Assembly (NCBI GenBank): GCA_965226285.1
Contig: CBDDCQ010000006.1
Location: 930,001 to 994,000, forward strand
DNA from: CBDDCQ01 sp965226285
Lineage (GTDB): Bacteria; Bacteroidota; Bacteroidia; Flavobacteriales; Ichthyobacteriaceae
Direction of reading: 5' to 3'
Length of the DNA stretch: 64,000 nt
The position numbers and the translations under genes are program-made. Shown one piece after another: positions 6,571-16,115 of this stretch; positions within the stretch are counted from its first letter, which is position 1; the number at the start of each line of letters is the position of its first letter. The notes under the pieces were generated by a model that searched no databases, was not told where the DNA came from, and saw nothing but the letters and a program-made list of their open reading frames with translations.

Positions 6571-8253
6571 TTAAAAGGATAACGTCACACTCGCAGAGAA
6601 CCCACTCGTTTGAGGAACAAACCGACAAATACCCCCTATACATATTAGTCCTCCTCTTTGACGACCATACCCTAAGGAAAATCTTTGTTGATTTTTGGTA
6701 TAACTAAATCCTAAATTATAATAATGAACTCTTTCTTTACGATTTTCATAATTGTAAGTATCTTGAATAAAAAATGTCCAATTGTAATTCCAATGTAATT
6801 CCAAAGTACCGGCTAACCAATTCTTTTTATCATTTTTATTCCAAAGATGTTGTACTTCCCATCTTATAGACATTTTAGGCGTCAATTGGTGTGTAGATTC
6901 TACGACTACAGTATGAGCGTATGCTTTTCCATATGTTTCTTCTATAGCCTGTTTATTATAATGTTGATATAAATAATAAAATACACTATGCCATTGTCTA
7001 TACCATTTTTTATTAATTTCTACACTTATATCACTATAATAATGGGTACCGAAACCTATAAAATCAGTTTGATAACTTTGTTTTTCAAAATTAAGATCAC
7101 CTTTTAACCCCCACCAATAAGAACTATCTATACTCCATCTCATTCCATATTTTCCTCCTAAAACACTACGTTTCGCAAAGAGGTACTCTATATGAATACT
7201 CCCTCCTATCTCTCCTACTTTAATATTTTTAGGTTCGAGAAAACTCAATGAAGTCTGTGCTTGATATACATAAATATTTGTTAAGGTATATTTTTGTTGT
7301 TTACTTAATGACGGTAAGTAATTTAAAAGATTTTCATTAAAGATATTTGCCGTAGCAGAACGATCTGAATACAATTGCATATTTTCTAATCTTCTTAATA
7401 CAATATCGACCAATACACCTTTTTGAGTATAACCTAAGTTCCATAAAAGTGCGTTCCCAAATTGAGCATTTTTTATATGATTCCCAATCACTAGTGCATC
7501 TTTTCCTTTATATACATATTCCAAATTTATATAATAATTACCTTTAGAAAAATTTAGTCTGGCACCTATTACATTTGTAGTTGAAGGAAAATCTATAGTT
7601 CGTCTTAATTTTTTAGCTTGATATCTACCTAAGTAACTCACACCTACTTGCAATTGGAGATCGTTTGTTTGTTTAAAAAAATTTGACACATTTACCTCTG
7701 CATCTATACCCCATACATGACCTTTTGATATTTTAAACCCATAACGTTGCTGTCCCCAAAATGACTTCAAATAAACAGCGTCTTGTATTTGATGTCTTAT
7801 CCGAAGTCCTCTCAAAGCATTGTTCCATCCTAATACACGATCTTCATTTGTTCTCAATACCAATCCATTTCCAAACTGTTCGTAAAAATAACCTGCCACT
7901 ATCTCTGTTTTTGGAAACTGATAACCCAAATGATATATTGCTAAATTAGTACCCTGAAAGTTTTCGGAATATCCCGCCAATGACTTAGGTAAATAACTTT
8001 CTAATTGTACCCTTGCAAATAATTTATCTCTACTATAGTCAATCTTGAAATAATTATTTGCTCTAATAGGATTTTTTTTTATATCCTGCTCCAAATCATT
8101 AGTTGCATAATTCCCCGTAGAATTTAAATTATCGATATAATATTGCCCATTAGACTCTAAGCTCCATCTAAACACATGTTTTTGAGCAATAACTAGTTGT
8201 ATACTAAAAGAGAATGTAATATAATATAATAGTATTTTAAAAGTTTCGTTCAT
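6571..8253 (-). CDS. Outer-membrane beta-barrel protein (DUF6029-like)
   Basis: A 560-residue protein with a signal peptide ending in SIQLVIAQ, then alternating aromatic strands to a C-terminal SVTLSF, the usual end of an outer-membrane barrel. Segments such as GNGLVLRTNEDRVLGWNNAL and RGLRIRHQIQ resemble a Bacteroidota barrel family of unknown function (DUF6029) that is often encoded after a TlpA and an Omp28 protein. The start overlaps the end of the TlpA gene by 17 bases, so the two are translated from one mRNA. Probably a channel or partner of the two upstream secreted proteins. The specific family name is from memory. Confidence 0.72.
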   Translation of the reverse strand: MNETFKILLYYITFSFSIQLVIAQKHVFRWSLESNGQYYIDNLNSTGNYATNDLEQDIKKNPIRANNYFKIDYSRDKLFARVQLESYLPKSLAGYSENFQGTNLAIYHLGYQFPKTEIVAGYFYEQFGNGLVLRTNEDRVLGWNNALRGLRIRHQIQDAVYLKSFWGQQRYGFKISKGHVWGIDAEVNVSNFFKQTNDLQLQVGVSYLGRYQAKKLRRTIDFPSTTNVIGARLNFSKGNYYINLEYVYKGKDALVIGNHIKNAQFGNALLWNLGYTQKGVLVDIVLRRLENMQLYSDRSATANIFNENLLNYLPSLSKQQKYTLTNIYVYQAQTSLSFLEPKNIKVGEIGGSIHIEYLFAKRSVLGGKYGMRWSIDSSYWWGLKGDLNFEKQSYQTDFIGFGTHYYSDISVEINKKWYRQWHSVFYYLYQHYNKQAIEETYGKAYAHTVVVESTHQLTPKMSIRWEVQHLWNKNDKKNWLAGTLELHWNYNWTFFIQDTYNYENRKERVHYYNLGFSYTKNQQRFSLGYGRQRGGLICIGGICRFVPQTSGFSASVTLSF

Positions 8254-8746
8254 TTTTAGTAGCTATCTCTTGATTTTTCAAAAACTCATAAATATGCGAT
8301 TCACTACCAGGACTATAGCCAGTTTTTTTATAAATAATTTTATTGTCTTTCAATAAAATAAGATAAGGAACTGCACCAAAGTTCAAGCCGCGTTGTAATG
8401 CTTGATTTTTATCTAAAAGTACTTCCCATATCCAATCTTTAGAATTACTAATTCCTCTAACTAATCTCTGACTACGACTATCATCTACAGCCACAGCAAT
8501 AGCTTGAATATTAAATTCTTCTTGCCAATCTTGAAACACTTCATCAATAGCTTCCATTTCTTTAATACAAGATGCACACCAAGTAGCCCAAAAACTTACA
8601 ATTGTATATTCATGAGATTTCGATTTTTCTACCAGATTGGTAAGTTTACCCTCTAAATCGTACAAAGGAGTATTAGGTACATCTTGAGCTTCTACAATTA
8701 ATTGAAAAAATAATATAATAGAGAGCAATATTTTTTTTATTATCAT
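8237..8746 (-). CDS. TlpA-like thioredoxin-fold protein
   Basis: A 169-residue exported thiol-disulfide protein. The signal peptide (KKILLSIILFFQLIVEAQ) is followed by a thioredoxin fold with the active site FWATWCASCIKEM (CxxC, about residues 58-61) and the cis-Pro region AVPYLILL. Members reduce disulfides in the periplasm. It lies 2 bases after the Omp28-like gene and overlaps the barrel gene by 17 bases, so all three form one operon. The upstream Omp28-like protein also carries a CxxC, which suggests a shared redox role. Confidence 0.85.
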   Translation of the reverse strand: MIIKKILLSIILFFQLIVEAQDVPNTPLYDLEGKLTNLVEKSKSHEYTIVSFWATWCASCIKEMEAIDEVFQDWQEEFNIQAIAVAVDDSRSQRLVRGISNSKDWIWEVLLDKNQALQRGLNFGAVPYLILLKDNKIIYKKTGYSPGSESHIYEFLKNQEIATKNERNF

Positions 8747-8748
8747 AA

Positions 8749-9567
8749 TTATTCTAAGTCAAAATCCTTATTTTTACCTACTTTTACTACTTGTGCATTA
8801 AGCACCTTTTTACCTTCTGAAGAAGTTTGTACTATCATGGCTACAATTTCTGCATTTTTTGCATTTTTTATCATCTTACTTATATCATCCATCTTATAAT
8901 CCTTACTCTTTATTCCTTTAGAACCATCTAAAGATTCACCCATTACATCAGTAAAAGCATGTCTCAATACATGATCATGTTTAAAATCATTGATCACATT
9001 ACCAGCATAATAACTAGTATAATTTATCTGATAATAAATTAAATCACTTTCCAAAAGAAAAACAACCAAATTAACAGATTTATAATCATTTGAAAAACCA
9101 ACTTTTATTTTTACTTGGAGTTTATTCCCTGATAGTTTAGTTTCTATAGCCAATCCTAAATCTGTTTTATTTTTTACTAAATCTAATACCTGATCTATAT
9201 TGGCAGTTTCAGGAGAAATCCATCGATTTTTTCTATCTAAAAAAGCATTTGGATAAAAATTTATAGAAAAATTATCTTTTAATTTAACCCCCACATCAAC
9301 TTGCATTTGATCCCCTATATGAACACCAATAGGAATAACTTTATTCGTCTTGTCTTTCACCATTTCAATAGCTTTAGTTATACGAGGGCAATAACCACAC
9401 CAACTTCCTGTATAGTCTTCTATAACAGCCTTTTTAGTGTAATAACTATTTGGTTTTTCTTGTTGTTCCTTCTCTTTTTCATCGTTAGGCTTATAATCTT
9501 CTACTTGATTACAAGATGATAATAAAATAGTTATAAACAGTATATAGTTGAAAAACTTTAATTTCAT
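8749..9567 (-). CDS. Omp28-related lipoprotein with thioredoxin-like CxxC
   Basis: A 272-residue lipoprotein with the lipobox LLSSC at about residue 19 and an acidic stretch after the Cys. The segment VIEDYTGSWCGYCPRITKAI places a CxxC in a thioredoxin-like fold, as in Omp28-related outer-membrane proteins of Bacteroidota. The rest (FYPNAFLDRKNRW and a C-terminal beta-rich domain) fits the family. It is the first gene of the operon with TlpA and the barrel. A TATATTTG promoter box lies about 40 bases upstream on the minus strand. Confidence 0.82.
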   Translation of the reverse strand: MKLKFFNYILFITILLSSCNQVEDYKPNDEKEKEQQEKPNSYYTKKAVIEDYTGSWCGYCPRITKAIEMVKDKTNKVIPIGVHIGDQMQVDVGVKLKDNFSINFYPNAFLDRKNRWISPETANIDQVLDLVKNKTDLGLAIETKLSGNKLQVKIKVGFSNDYKSVNLVVFLLESDLIYYQINYTSYYAGNVINDFKHDHVLRHAFTDVMGESLDGSKGIKSKDYKMDDISKMIKNAKNAEIVAMIVQTSSEGKKVLNAQVVKVGKNKDFDLE

Positions 9568-9602
9568 AATATATTCTTTCTTAATTTTTTTATTAATTTG
9601 CT

Positions 9603-9610
9603 ACAAATAT
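9603..9610 (-). promoter_or_regulatory. Promoter -7 box of the Omp28-TlpA-barrel operon
   Basis: CAAATATA on the plus strand reads TATATTTG on the minus strand, matching TAnnTTTG. A TTG-type -33 element (TTGAAC on the minus strand) lies near 9631. The spacing fits Bacteroidota promoters. Confidence 0.5.
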
Positions 9611-9825
9611 AAAGAATATTATTAACATAGTTCAAAAAAATTAGTAAATATTGGGGATCGAGCAGAAATTCTCTTTATCTACATATAAATTTTGAAAAGA
9701 ATTTTGTAATGATCTTAAAAAAGAGAGTATTACAAGGACTTAATCCAGATGATTAATAAGTAGTGAAAACTATTTCCATCTCCCATTTTTAAGCGACAAA
9801 TTAAGGTTCCAAGAAGCATCGAGAA

Positions 9826-9990
9826 ATGAATTGTTATAACCATCATCGAGTTATTGCGGTGGTAAAATGTCAAAATTTTGGCAAAGGGTTGTGTAATAAT
9901 TGCACTAAACTATATTCTATACCAATTTGCAAGGCATGCAATTTAAGTAGGGGCAGTAATATAATTAGCCAAACAGAATATACATTTTAG
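9826..9990 (+). pseudogene. Truncated B-box-like zinc-finger protein
   Basis: A 54-codon ORF beginning MNCYNHHRVIAVVKC, with CxxH, C, CxxC (LCNNC) and CxxC (CKAC) in order. Bacteroidota membrane proteins often start with such an N-terminal B-box-like zinc ribbon followed by TM helices; here the ORF stops after it. The rest of this 513-base intergenic region (9568-10080) holds no other ORF I recognise, so this is probably the surviving 5' end of a larger gene, although a real short zinc protein is possible. Confidence 0.5.
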
Positions 9991-10080
9991 GGTATGGATT
10001 TACTGTATCATAATTCAAAACTTTTATCTTTGGTTATTTGAACTCATGTTTAAACGCAGTAATACACTTTAAGGGTATAT

Positions 10081-11274
10081 CTATAATTTGTTATGATTGA
10101 ATCTTATAGTAACAAGGGAGGTGATGTATCCCAGTATACATACGGTGCCTATAATACTTGCAAGATTAGTAAATTCGAATTTTACAGGATAAGCAAGTGA
10201 ACTTCCATTTAGGGTAATGAGCCCGTATTGTTTCTGTGCTAAGCATATTCCTAAGCCTATACATACTCCTAAAAAGCAACCTATTAGAGTGATAAATATT
10301 CCTTGAAAGATGAATATATTTTCTATCTTCTTTAATGGCAGTCCTATACTGTGAAGTGTTTTTAAATGTATTTTTTTATCTATCATAAGTATAGAAAGTA
10401 CGCCTGCTAAGGTAAATATAGATATGATGAGTATAAGTACAAATATCAAATAAGTAACTAAGGCTTCCATATTTATCATTTTGTAGATAAAACTATTTTG
10501 TTCTCTCTTAGTTTGTATGTTAAGACTCCTTCCTAATAGTTCTTTTATTTTTAAATTCGTATCTTCTATTTCATTGGGGTTGTGTAATTTTATCTCTACG
10601 CAGGAGTAGGTGTTTTTTTCATATTCTAAAATATCTCTACTAAGTTCGAGGGGAATGAGTACATATTTAGAGTCAAAATTCATATTGTTTGAATGAAAAA
10701 GTCCAGATACTTTTGTATGTATAGTTTTAAATGAATTTATATCGTTAAAGGAATTGCTATTTTTATTGGGTATGTATATTTTCAAATAGTTATAAATATC
10801 ATTAGTAGAAACACCTAACTTTATAGCGATTTCAGAACCAATACTGGCATATTTTCCTTGTGTGATCAATTTTCCTTTGTAGATGTGATTATGTATGGGG
10901 ATTACTTTGTGATATTTTTTGTCTATTCCTTTGATATAAGCAACGATTTCCTTTTCTTTAAAAGAGAAAAAAGCTTTTTCTTGAATACTTTTAGAAATAT
11001 GTTTTACATTTTTTATGTTGTTTAATTGTTCTATTTGCTTTAGGCTCAGTGAAAAGTATTTACCTTTTTTTGGGGTAATCTTTATATCGGAAGTAATATC
11101 TTTTTGTAGTGATAAGTTAAACTCTTTTAATCCAGAGAAAGCAGAGAAAACAATACACATAGCCATACTACTTATAGCGATCCCCATTATGGATACTATA
11201 GTCATTATATTAATAATATTTGTACTCTTTTTTGAAAATAAGTACCTACGGGCAATATAAATATAGATGTTCAA
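10081..11274 (-). CDS. FtsX/LolE-type ABC transporter permease
   Basis: A 397-residue inner-membrane permease of the MacB/LolCE class. TM1 lies near residues 20-45, a long periplasmic domain follows, and three TMs fill the last 150 residues (LVTYLIFVLILIISIF, IFIFQGIFITLIGCFLG and the C-terminal segment). This is the LolC/LolE topology; members work with a LolD ATPase to extract lipoproteins from the inner membrane. No ATPase is adjacent. It lies 33 bases after rbfA, a pairing I recall from other Flavobacteriia, and is probably co-transcribed with it. Confidence 0.82.
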   Translation of the reverse strand: MNIYIYIARRYLFSKKSTNIINIMTIVSIMGIAISSMAMCIVFSAFSGLKEFNLSLQKDITSDIKITPKKGKYFSLSLKQIEQLNNIKNVKHISKSIQEKAFFSFKEKEIVAYIKGIDKKYHKVIPIHNHIYKGKLITQGKYASIGSEIAIKLGVSTNDIYNYLKIYIPNKNSNSFNDINSFKTIHTKVSGLFHSNNMNFDSKYVLIPLELSRDILEYEKNTYSCVEIKLHNPNEIEDTNLKIKELLGRSLNIQTKREQNSFIYKMINMEALVTYLIFVLILIISIFTLAGVLSILMIDKKIHLKTLHSIGLPLKKIENIFIFQGIFITLIGCFLGVCIGLGICLAQKQYGLITLNGSSLAYPVKFEFTNLASIIGTVCILGYITSLVTIRFNHNKL

Positions 11275-11307
11275 AAGTGGTATGAGTTTACAATAAATTA
11301 CTTTTTA

Positions 11308-11646
11308 TTACTTTTTAAGTAACTTTTCTATGTTCTTAATATAGTCTAATGAGTCATCTACACAAAATATAAGTTCTGGTGTTTTTCGCAATTGTTGTTT
11401 TATTTTTTGAGCTAGTAGTTGTTTTATTTGTTTTTTTTCATTTTGTACGATGCTTATTATCTCATCAGATTGATTACTTGGAAATATACTCAAATATACT
11501 TTTGCTATAGATAAATCTATAGTAATATGAACTTTAGTAACTGATATCATAGTATCTGAAAAATTAGCTTTTAAAATCTCTCTAAATATATTTGCCAAAT
11601 CTACTTGTATAAGTTTAGCTATCTTTTGTTGCCTGATAGTTTCCAT
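11308..11646 (-). CDS. rbfA: Ribosome-binding factor A
   Basis: A KH-fold 30S maturation factor that binds 16S rRNA helix 1 late in assembly. Recognisable parts are METIRQQKIAKLIQVDLANIF at the N-terminus, the ISVTKVHITIDLSIAKVYLS core and the end LRKTPELIFCVDDSLDYI. I start it at METIRQQK (11646), the conserved family beginning; a start ten codons earlier would add MIKKYLYLCA without support. Length 112 residues, normal. Followed on the same strand by the LolE-like permease. Confidence 0.92.
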   Translation of the reverse strand: METIRQQKIAKLIQVDLANIFREILKANFSDTMISVTKVHITIDLSIAKVYLSIFPSNQSDEIISIVQNEKKQIKQLLAQKIKQQLRKTPELIFCVDDSLDYIKNIEKLLKK

Positions 11647-11730
11647 AGCACAAAGGTAAAGATATTTTTTAATCAAATTTCACTATTGTAAAAAAATCTA
11701 TTATATAGTTATATTTTTTGAAAAATATAA

Positions 11731-11738
11731 TATATTTG
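11731..11738 (+). promoter_or_regulatory. Promoter -7 box of rpsA
   Basis: TATATTTG matches TAnnTTTG, with TTTTTTG around 11714-11720 upstream. Transcription from here would give rpsA a leader of about 135 bases, long enough for translational control by S1 itself; that control is inference. Confidence 0.5.
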
Positions 11739-11877
11739 CATTCCTTTTTTTACGGTATATGAACAAGAAAAGGAAAATATTTATAAGTTTAACGAACTCT
11801 TATTAATTTAGCCGTTTATAGTTCATTTTGAAATTATTAAGATACAAATTTAAAATTCCTTACAATTTTATTAGATT

Positions 11878-13701
11878 ATGTCAGAGGAAGTGAAAAAAGG
11901 AACTGGAGAGATAAACTCAGAAGCCGCAGTAGAACAAAAATTAGTGGAAAATAAACCTGAAGAAAAGGTTGATTCAACACAAACAGAAGAAGAATTTGAT
12001 TGGGATTCTGTTGAAAAAAATGCAGAAGACAAAAAAGAAACAGAGCAAATGTATCTAAATACATTGGGTTCTGTAAATGAACAAGAAATCATAGAGGGTA
12101 CAGTAATCTCTATTACAAATAAAGAAGTGATTGTAGATGTTGGATATAAATCAGAGGGAGTAATTTCTCTAAATGAATTTCGTTATAATCCAGATTTAAA
12201 AGTAGGAGATCATATAGAGGTTTTGATACAAAAGCAAGAAGATAAGTTGGGACAATTAATATTGTCTCACAAAAAGGCTAAAGTTTTAAAATCTTGGAAT
12301 AGAATAAATAAAGCTTTTGAAGATGAGGAGATATTACAGGGACATATCAAATGTAGAACTAATGGAGGAATGATAGTTGAGATATTTGGATTGGAAACAT
12401 TCTTACCTGGTTCACAAATAGATATAAATCCTATTAAAGATTATGATAAGTATGTGGATAAACAAATGGAATTCAAGGTCGTTAAAATTAATCATGGATT
12501 TAATAATGTAGTGGTATCTCATAAAGCTCTTATAGAGTCTGATTTAGCGGAACAGAAAAAAGAGATTTTTTCTCAATTAGAAAAAGGGCAGTTATTAGAA
12601 GGTGTGGTTAAAAATATAACAGCCTATGGTGTATTTGTAGATTTGGGAGGTGTAGATGGGTTGATCCATATTACGGACTTATCTTGGAGTAGAATTTCTC
12701 ATCCATCTGAAGTTGTAGAATTAAATCAAAAATTAAATGTAGTAATTTTAGATTTTGATAAAGAGAAGACACGTATTCAGTTAGGATTAAAACAGTTAAA
12801 GAAACACCCATGGGAGCAGTTGGATGAGCAATTGAAGATAGGAGCTAAAGTAAAGGGTAAGGTAACAGTATTGGCAGATTATGGTGCTTTTGTGGAAATA
12901 GTTAAAGGTATAGAAGGATTAGTTCACGTATCCGAAATGTCTTGGTCTACTCATTTACGTTCTGCTCAGGATTTCTTAAAAGTAGGAGACGAAGTAGAGG
13001 CTCAAATCCTTACTTTAGATAAAGAGAATAGAAAAATGTCTTTGGGTATTAAGCAATTAATTCCCGATCCTTGGGAGAGTATTACACAAAAATATCCTGT
13101 AGGTACGGTTCATAAGGGTACAGTTAAAAATTTAACTAACTTTGGTGCTTTTGTAGAATTAGAAGATGGTATAGAGGGACTAGTTTATATATCAGATTTA
13201 TCTTGGACTAAGAAATTTAAGCATCCTTCAGATTTTATAAATACAGAGAATACCTTAGAGGTTAAGATTATGGATATAAATACAGAAACTAAAAAGTTGA
13301 ATTTAAGCCATAAACATACAAAAAATAACCCTTGGGATGAGTATGAAAAGACTTATGTTTTAAATAGTGTGCATACTCTCACTGTTAAGGAGATATTTGA
13401 TAAAGGTGGTATCGTGGAGATACAAGAAGGGGTAAATGGTTTTATACCTAATAGACACATGACAAAAGAAGATGGAAAAACCATCAAGAGGGGCGAGACT
13501 ACTAAGTTTAAGGTAATTGAAATCAATAAAGAATTTCAAAAGATGATATTATCTCATACGGCTACTTTTAAAGACAAGAATGATACTAATTTAAATCATT
13601 CTAATAAGAAAAGTACAAAAGTAGAGAAGACTATGTTAGGTGATTTAGATGTACTGTCCAAATTAAAATCTGATATGGAAGATGATGATAAAGAGAAATA
13701 A
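11878..13701 (+). CDS. rpsA: 30S ribosomal protein S1
   Basis: A 607-residue protein with an acidic N-terminal extension of about 70 residues and six S1 RNA-binding domains. Domain starts are readable as IIEGTVISIT, ILQGHIKCRT, LLEGVVKNITAYGVFVDLGG, KVKGKVTVLADYGAFVEI, VHKGTVKNLTNFGAFVEL and VHTLTVKEIFDKGG. S1 holds mRNA on the 30S subunit and is important in Bacteroidota, whose mRNAs mostly lack strong Shine-Dalgarno sites. It has its own promoter at 11731 and converges on pdxA. Confidence 0.96.
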   Translation: MSEEVKKGTGEINSEAAVEQKLVENKPEEKVDSTQTEEEFDWDSVEKNAEDKKETEQMYLNTLGSVNEQEIIEGTVISITNKEVIVDVGYKSEGVISLNEFRYNPDLKVGDHIEVLIQKQEDKLGQLILSHKKAKVLKSWNRINKAFEDEEILQGHIKCRTNGGMIVEIFGLETFLPGSQIDINPIKDYDKYVDKQMEFKVVKINHGFNNVVVSHKALIESDLAEQKKEIFSQLEKGQLLEGVVKNITAYGVFVDLGGVDGLIHITDLSWSRISHPSEVVELNQKLNVVILDFDKEKTRIQLGLKQLKKHPWEQLDEQLKIGAKVKGKVTVLADYGAFVEIVKGIEGLVHVSEMSWSTHLRSAQDFLKVGDEVEAQILTLDKENRKMSLGIKQLIPDPWESITQKYPVGTVHKGTVKNLTNFGAFVELEDGIEGLVYISDLSWTKKFKHPSDFINTENTLEVKIMDINTETKKLNLSHKHTKNNPWDEYEKTYVLNSVHTLTVKEIFDKGGIVEIQEGVNGFIPNRHMTKEDGKTIKRGETTKFKVIEINKEFQKMILSHTATFKDKNDTNLNHSNKKSTKVEKTMLGDLDVLSKLKSDMEDDDKEK

Positions 13702-13742
13702 TTTTCTTCTATATAAGTAAAAAAAGAGATGGAGGATATTCT

Positions 13743-14747
13743 TCAAACCTTTTTTTTATTGTTGAGATAACATCTCCTATTTTTAAAAATTTCAATACTG
13801 GTTAGAATACTTTCTTTAAATGAGTTGGTATTGACAATCCCTTTTCCCGCAATATCAAAAGCAGTTCCATGGTCAGGAGATACTCTTATTTTATCTAAAC
13901 CGGCAGTAAAATTAACCCCACTATTAAAGCAAATTGTTTTAAAGGGAATTAGTCCTTGGTCGTGGTACATAGCTAGTGTAGCGTCATATTTTTTATATGC
14001 TTTAGAACCAAAAAAGCTATCGGCTGGAAAAGGTCCATAAAATAATTTTCCTTGTTTTTGAAGTTCTTGTATTAGGGGTATAGTAATAAGGTCATCATCA
14101 TTGCCAATAATGCCTTTATCTCCGCAGTGAGGATTGATACTCAATAGAGCTATTTTAGGTTTTGATACACCAAAATCTTGTCGTAAAGATCGTTCCATTA
14201 AGTATAGTTTTTCACAAATTAATTCTTTTGTAATGATAGAATGAACTTGGGATATAGGTGTGTGTCCTGTAACTACTCCTACTCGTAATTCTCGTCCTAT
14301 TAAAAACATAAGACTTTTACCCTTTAAGTGTTTTTCCATGTATTCGGTATGTCCTGGAAAGTTGAATTTTTCAGATTGTATATTGTATTTATTTATGGGG
14401 CAAGTTATCAATATATCTATCTCATTTTTTTGTAAACTTTTAGTAGCTTTTTCCAGAGATTTAAAAGCATAATTTCCTGATTTTTTGCAAGGTTTTCCAA
14501 TCTGTATATTACGGGTATCCCCGTCTGTATGGAGTATATTTAGGTTGTTTTTTTTAGCCTCTTGAATATTCTGTATATTTGTAGTTTTAAGGTTTATTTG
14601 GAGTTGATTTTTGTATTTGTTTATAATATTAGCGTTACTAAATACGATAGGTGTGCATTTAGATAATATTTCTTTTGATTTGAATGTTTTGATAATCAGC
14701 TCTATACCTACACCACTTGTGTCTCCAATTGAAATACCTATTTTCAT
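13743..14747 (-). CDS. pdxA: 4-hydroxythreonine-4-phosphate dehydrogenase
   Basis: A 334-residue enzyme of the DXP-dependent pyridoxal phosphate pathway that oxidises 4-hydroxythreonine-4-phosphate with NAD. Visible blocks are GISIGDTSGVGIELIIK at the N-terminus, FPGHTEYM and SINPHCGDKG (metal and substrate His), MYHDQGLIPFK and RVSPDHGTAFDIAG near the C-terminus, all diagnostic. Length is normal. It is transcribed divergently from aroA across 147 bases and converges on rpsA. pdxH, the final oxidase of the same pathway, lies at 60.8 kb in this window. Confidence 0.96.
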   Translation of the reverse strand: MKIGISIGDTSGVGIELIIKTFKSKEILSKCTPIVFSNANIINKYKNQLQINLKTTNIQNIQEAKKNNLNILHTDGDTRNIQIGKPCKKSGNYAFKSLEKATKSLQKNEIDILITCPINKYNIQSEKFNFPGHTEYMEKHLKGKSLMFLIGRELRVGVVTGHTPISQVHSIITKELICEKLYLMERSLRQDFGVSKPKIALLSINPHCGDKGIIGNDDDLITIPLIQELQKQGKLFYGPFPADSFFGSKAYKKYDATLAMYHDQGLIPFKTICFNSGVNFTAGLDKIRVSPDHGTAFDIAGKGIVNTNSFKESILTSIEIFKNRRCYLNNKKKV

Positions 14748-14894
14748 TTTTAAAAATGATTAATAAAGATAATATATACACAATCTAAAATTTACACAGT
14801 TTGCAAAAATCAATAAAAAAATAATACTATTTTTGAAAAAATATAATTAATTTCGCTCGCTTATGTATTTATTTAATATGACGTTTTATACGTA

Positions 14895-16115
14895 ATGGTC
14901 AAATTTAGAGGGGATAATATATCTATTGGGAAGACTTTAAATATTACAGGTTCTAAGAGTGAGAGCAATAGGGCTTTGATATTATCTTATTTAAGTGGAG
15001 GCTTTATTCTAGAAAATATATCGAATGCTAAGGATACTCAATTATTAAGAACTTCTTTGTATTCAGATACCTCAGTAATAGATGTGGGTATGGCAGGTAC
15101 TGCAATGCGTTTTTTAACCTCTTTTTTTAGCATACAGCAAGGAAGAAGTATCGTGATTACAGGTTGTGATAGAATGAAGCAAAGACCTGTAGCTATATTA
15201 ATAAATGCACTCAAAAAATTAGGTGCGGATATACAGTATATAGAGAATGAGGGCTATCCTCCTTTGAGGGTAAGAGGCAAGAAAATACTAGGTGGAAAAG
15301 TAACTTTAGATGCTAGCGTAAGTAGTCAGTATATTACATCACTAATGTTGATAGGTCCATTTTTAGAACAAGGTATTTGTATAGAGTTGAAAGGAAAAAT
15401 TACTTCACAACCCTATATTCAAATGACATTAAGAATTCTAAATCAGTTGGGTTTTGAGGCATCTTTTTGTAAGCATACTATAAATATACCCGCTCAAGAA
15501 TTGACTAATAAGGTTGGTTTTAAAGTAGAATCTGATTGGAGTTCAGCGTCTTATTATTACTCCCTTTTGGCACTTAGTAAAGGTGATTATATGAAATTGA
15601 AGACTTATAGAAAGGATAGCTTTCAAGGAGACAGTAAGATAAGAGAGATCTATAAAAACTTTGGAGTAAGCACTAGTTTTGATGAAGATACCCTTGTACT
15701 CTCTAAGGTTAAGGATTTTGAGATGCCTGATTCTATAGAACTCAATTTAATAGATACTCCTGATATTGCACAAACTATAGCTGTTACTTGTACAGGGCTT
15801 AAAATAAAAGCTAAGTTAACAGGGCTACACACTCTTAGAATAAAAGAAACTGACAGAATAGAAGCACTCAAAAAGGAACTGATGAAATTAGGAGTAGATA
15901 TTGTAACCACAGAGGATACCTTGGAGTTAAAAGCATTTACTCAAGTAGATGAAATAGCACCTATAGAAGTGTATAACGATCATAGAATGGCTATGGCTTT
16001 TGCTACTATAGGTAATATGTATCCGTTGAGTATAAAAGATGAGTATGTAGTAGATAAGTCTTATCCAGAATTTTGGGATCACTTTCAAAGTGTTTTAAAT
16101 TTTGAAATATGTTAA
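14895..16115 (+). CDS. aroA: 3-phosphoshikimate 1-carboxyvinyltransferase (EPSP synthase)
   Basis: A 406-residue shikimate-pathway enzyme that transfers enolpyruvate from PEP to shikimate-3-phosphate. Signatures are LNITGSKSESNRALIL at residues about 13-28, MAGTAMRFLTSFF, the GCDRMKQRP loop, HTLRIKETDRIEAL and EVYNDHRMAMAFA. The protein is slightly shorter than the E. coli enzyme (427 residues), usual for Bacteroidota. Its last 7 bases overlap the start of the PorP-like gene, so the two are translationally coupled. Confidence 0.95.
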   Translation: MVKFRGDNISIGKTLNITGSKSESNRALILSYLSGGFILENISNAKDTQLLRTSLYSDTSVIDVGMAGTAMRFLTSFFSIQQGRSIVITGCDRMKQRPVAILINALKKLGADIQYIENEGYPPLRVRGKKILGGKVTLDASVSSQYITSLMLIGPFLEQGICIELKGKITSQPYIQMTLRILNQLGFEASFCKHTINIPAQELTNKVGFKVESDWSSASYYYSLLALSKGDYMKLKTYRKDSFQGDSKIREIYKNFGVSTSFDEDTLVLSKVKDFEMPDSIELNLIDTPDIAQTIAVTCTGLKIKAKLTGLHTLRIKETDRIEALKKELMKLGVDIVTTEDTLELKAFTQVDEIAPIEVYNDHRMAMAFATIGNMYPLSIKDEYVVDKSYPEFWDHFQSVLNFEIC

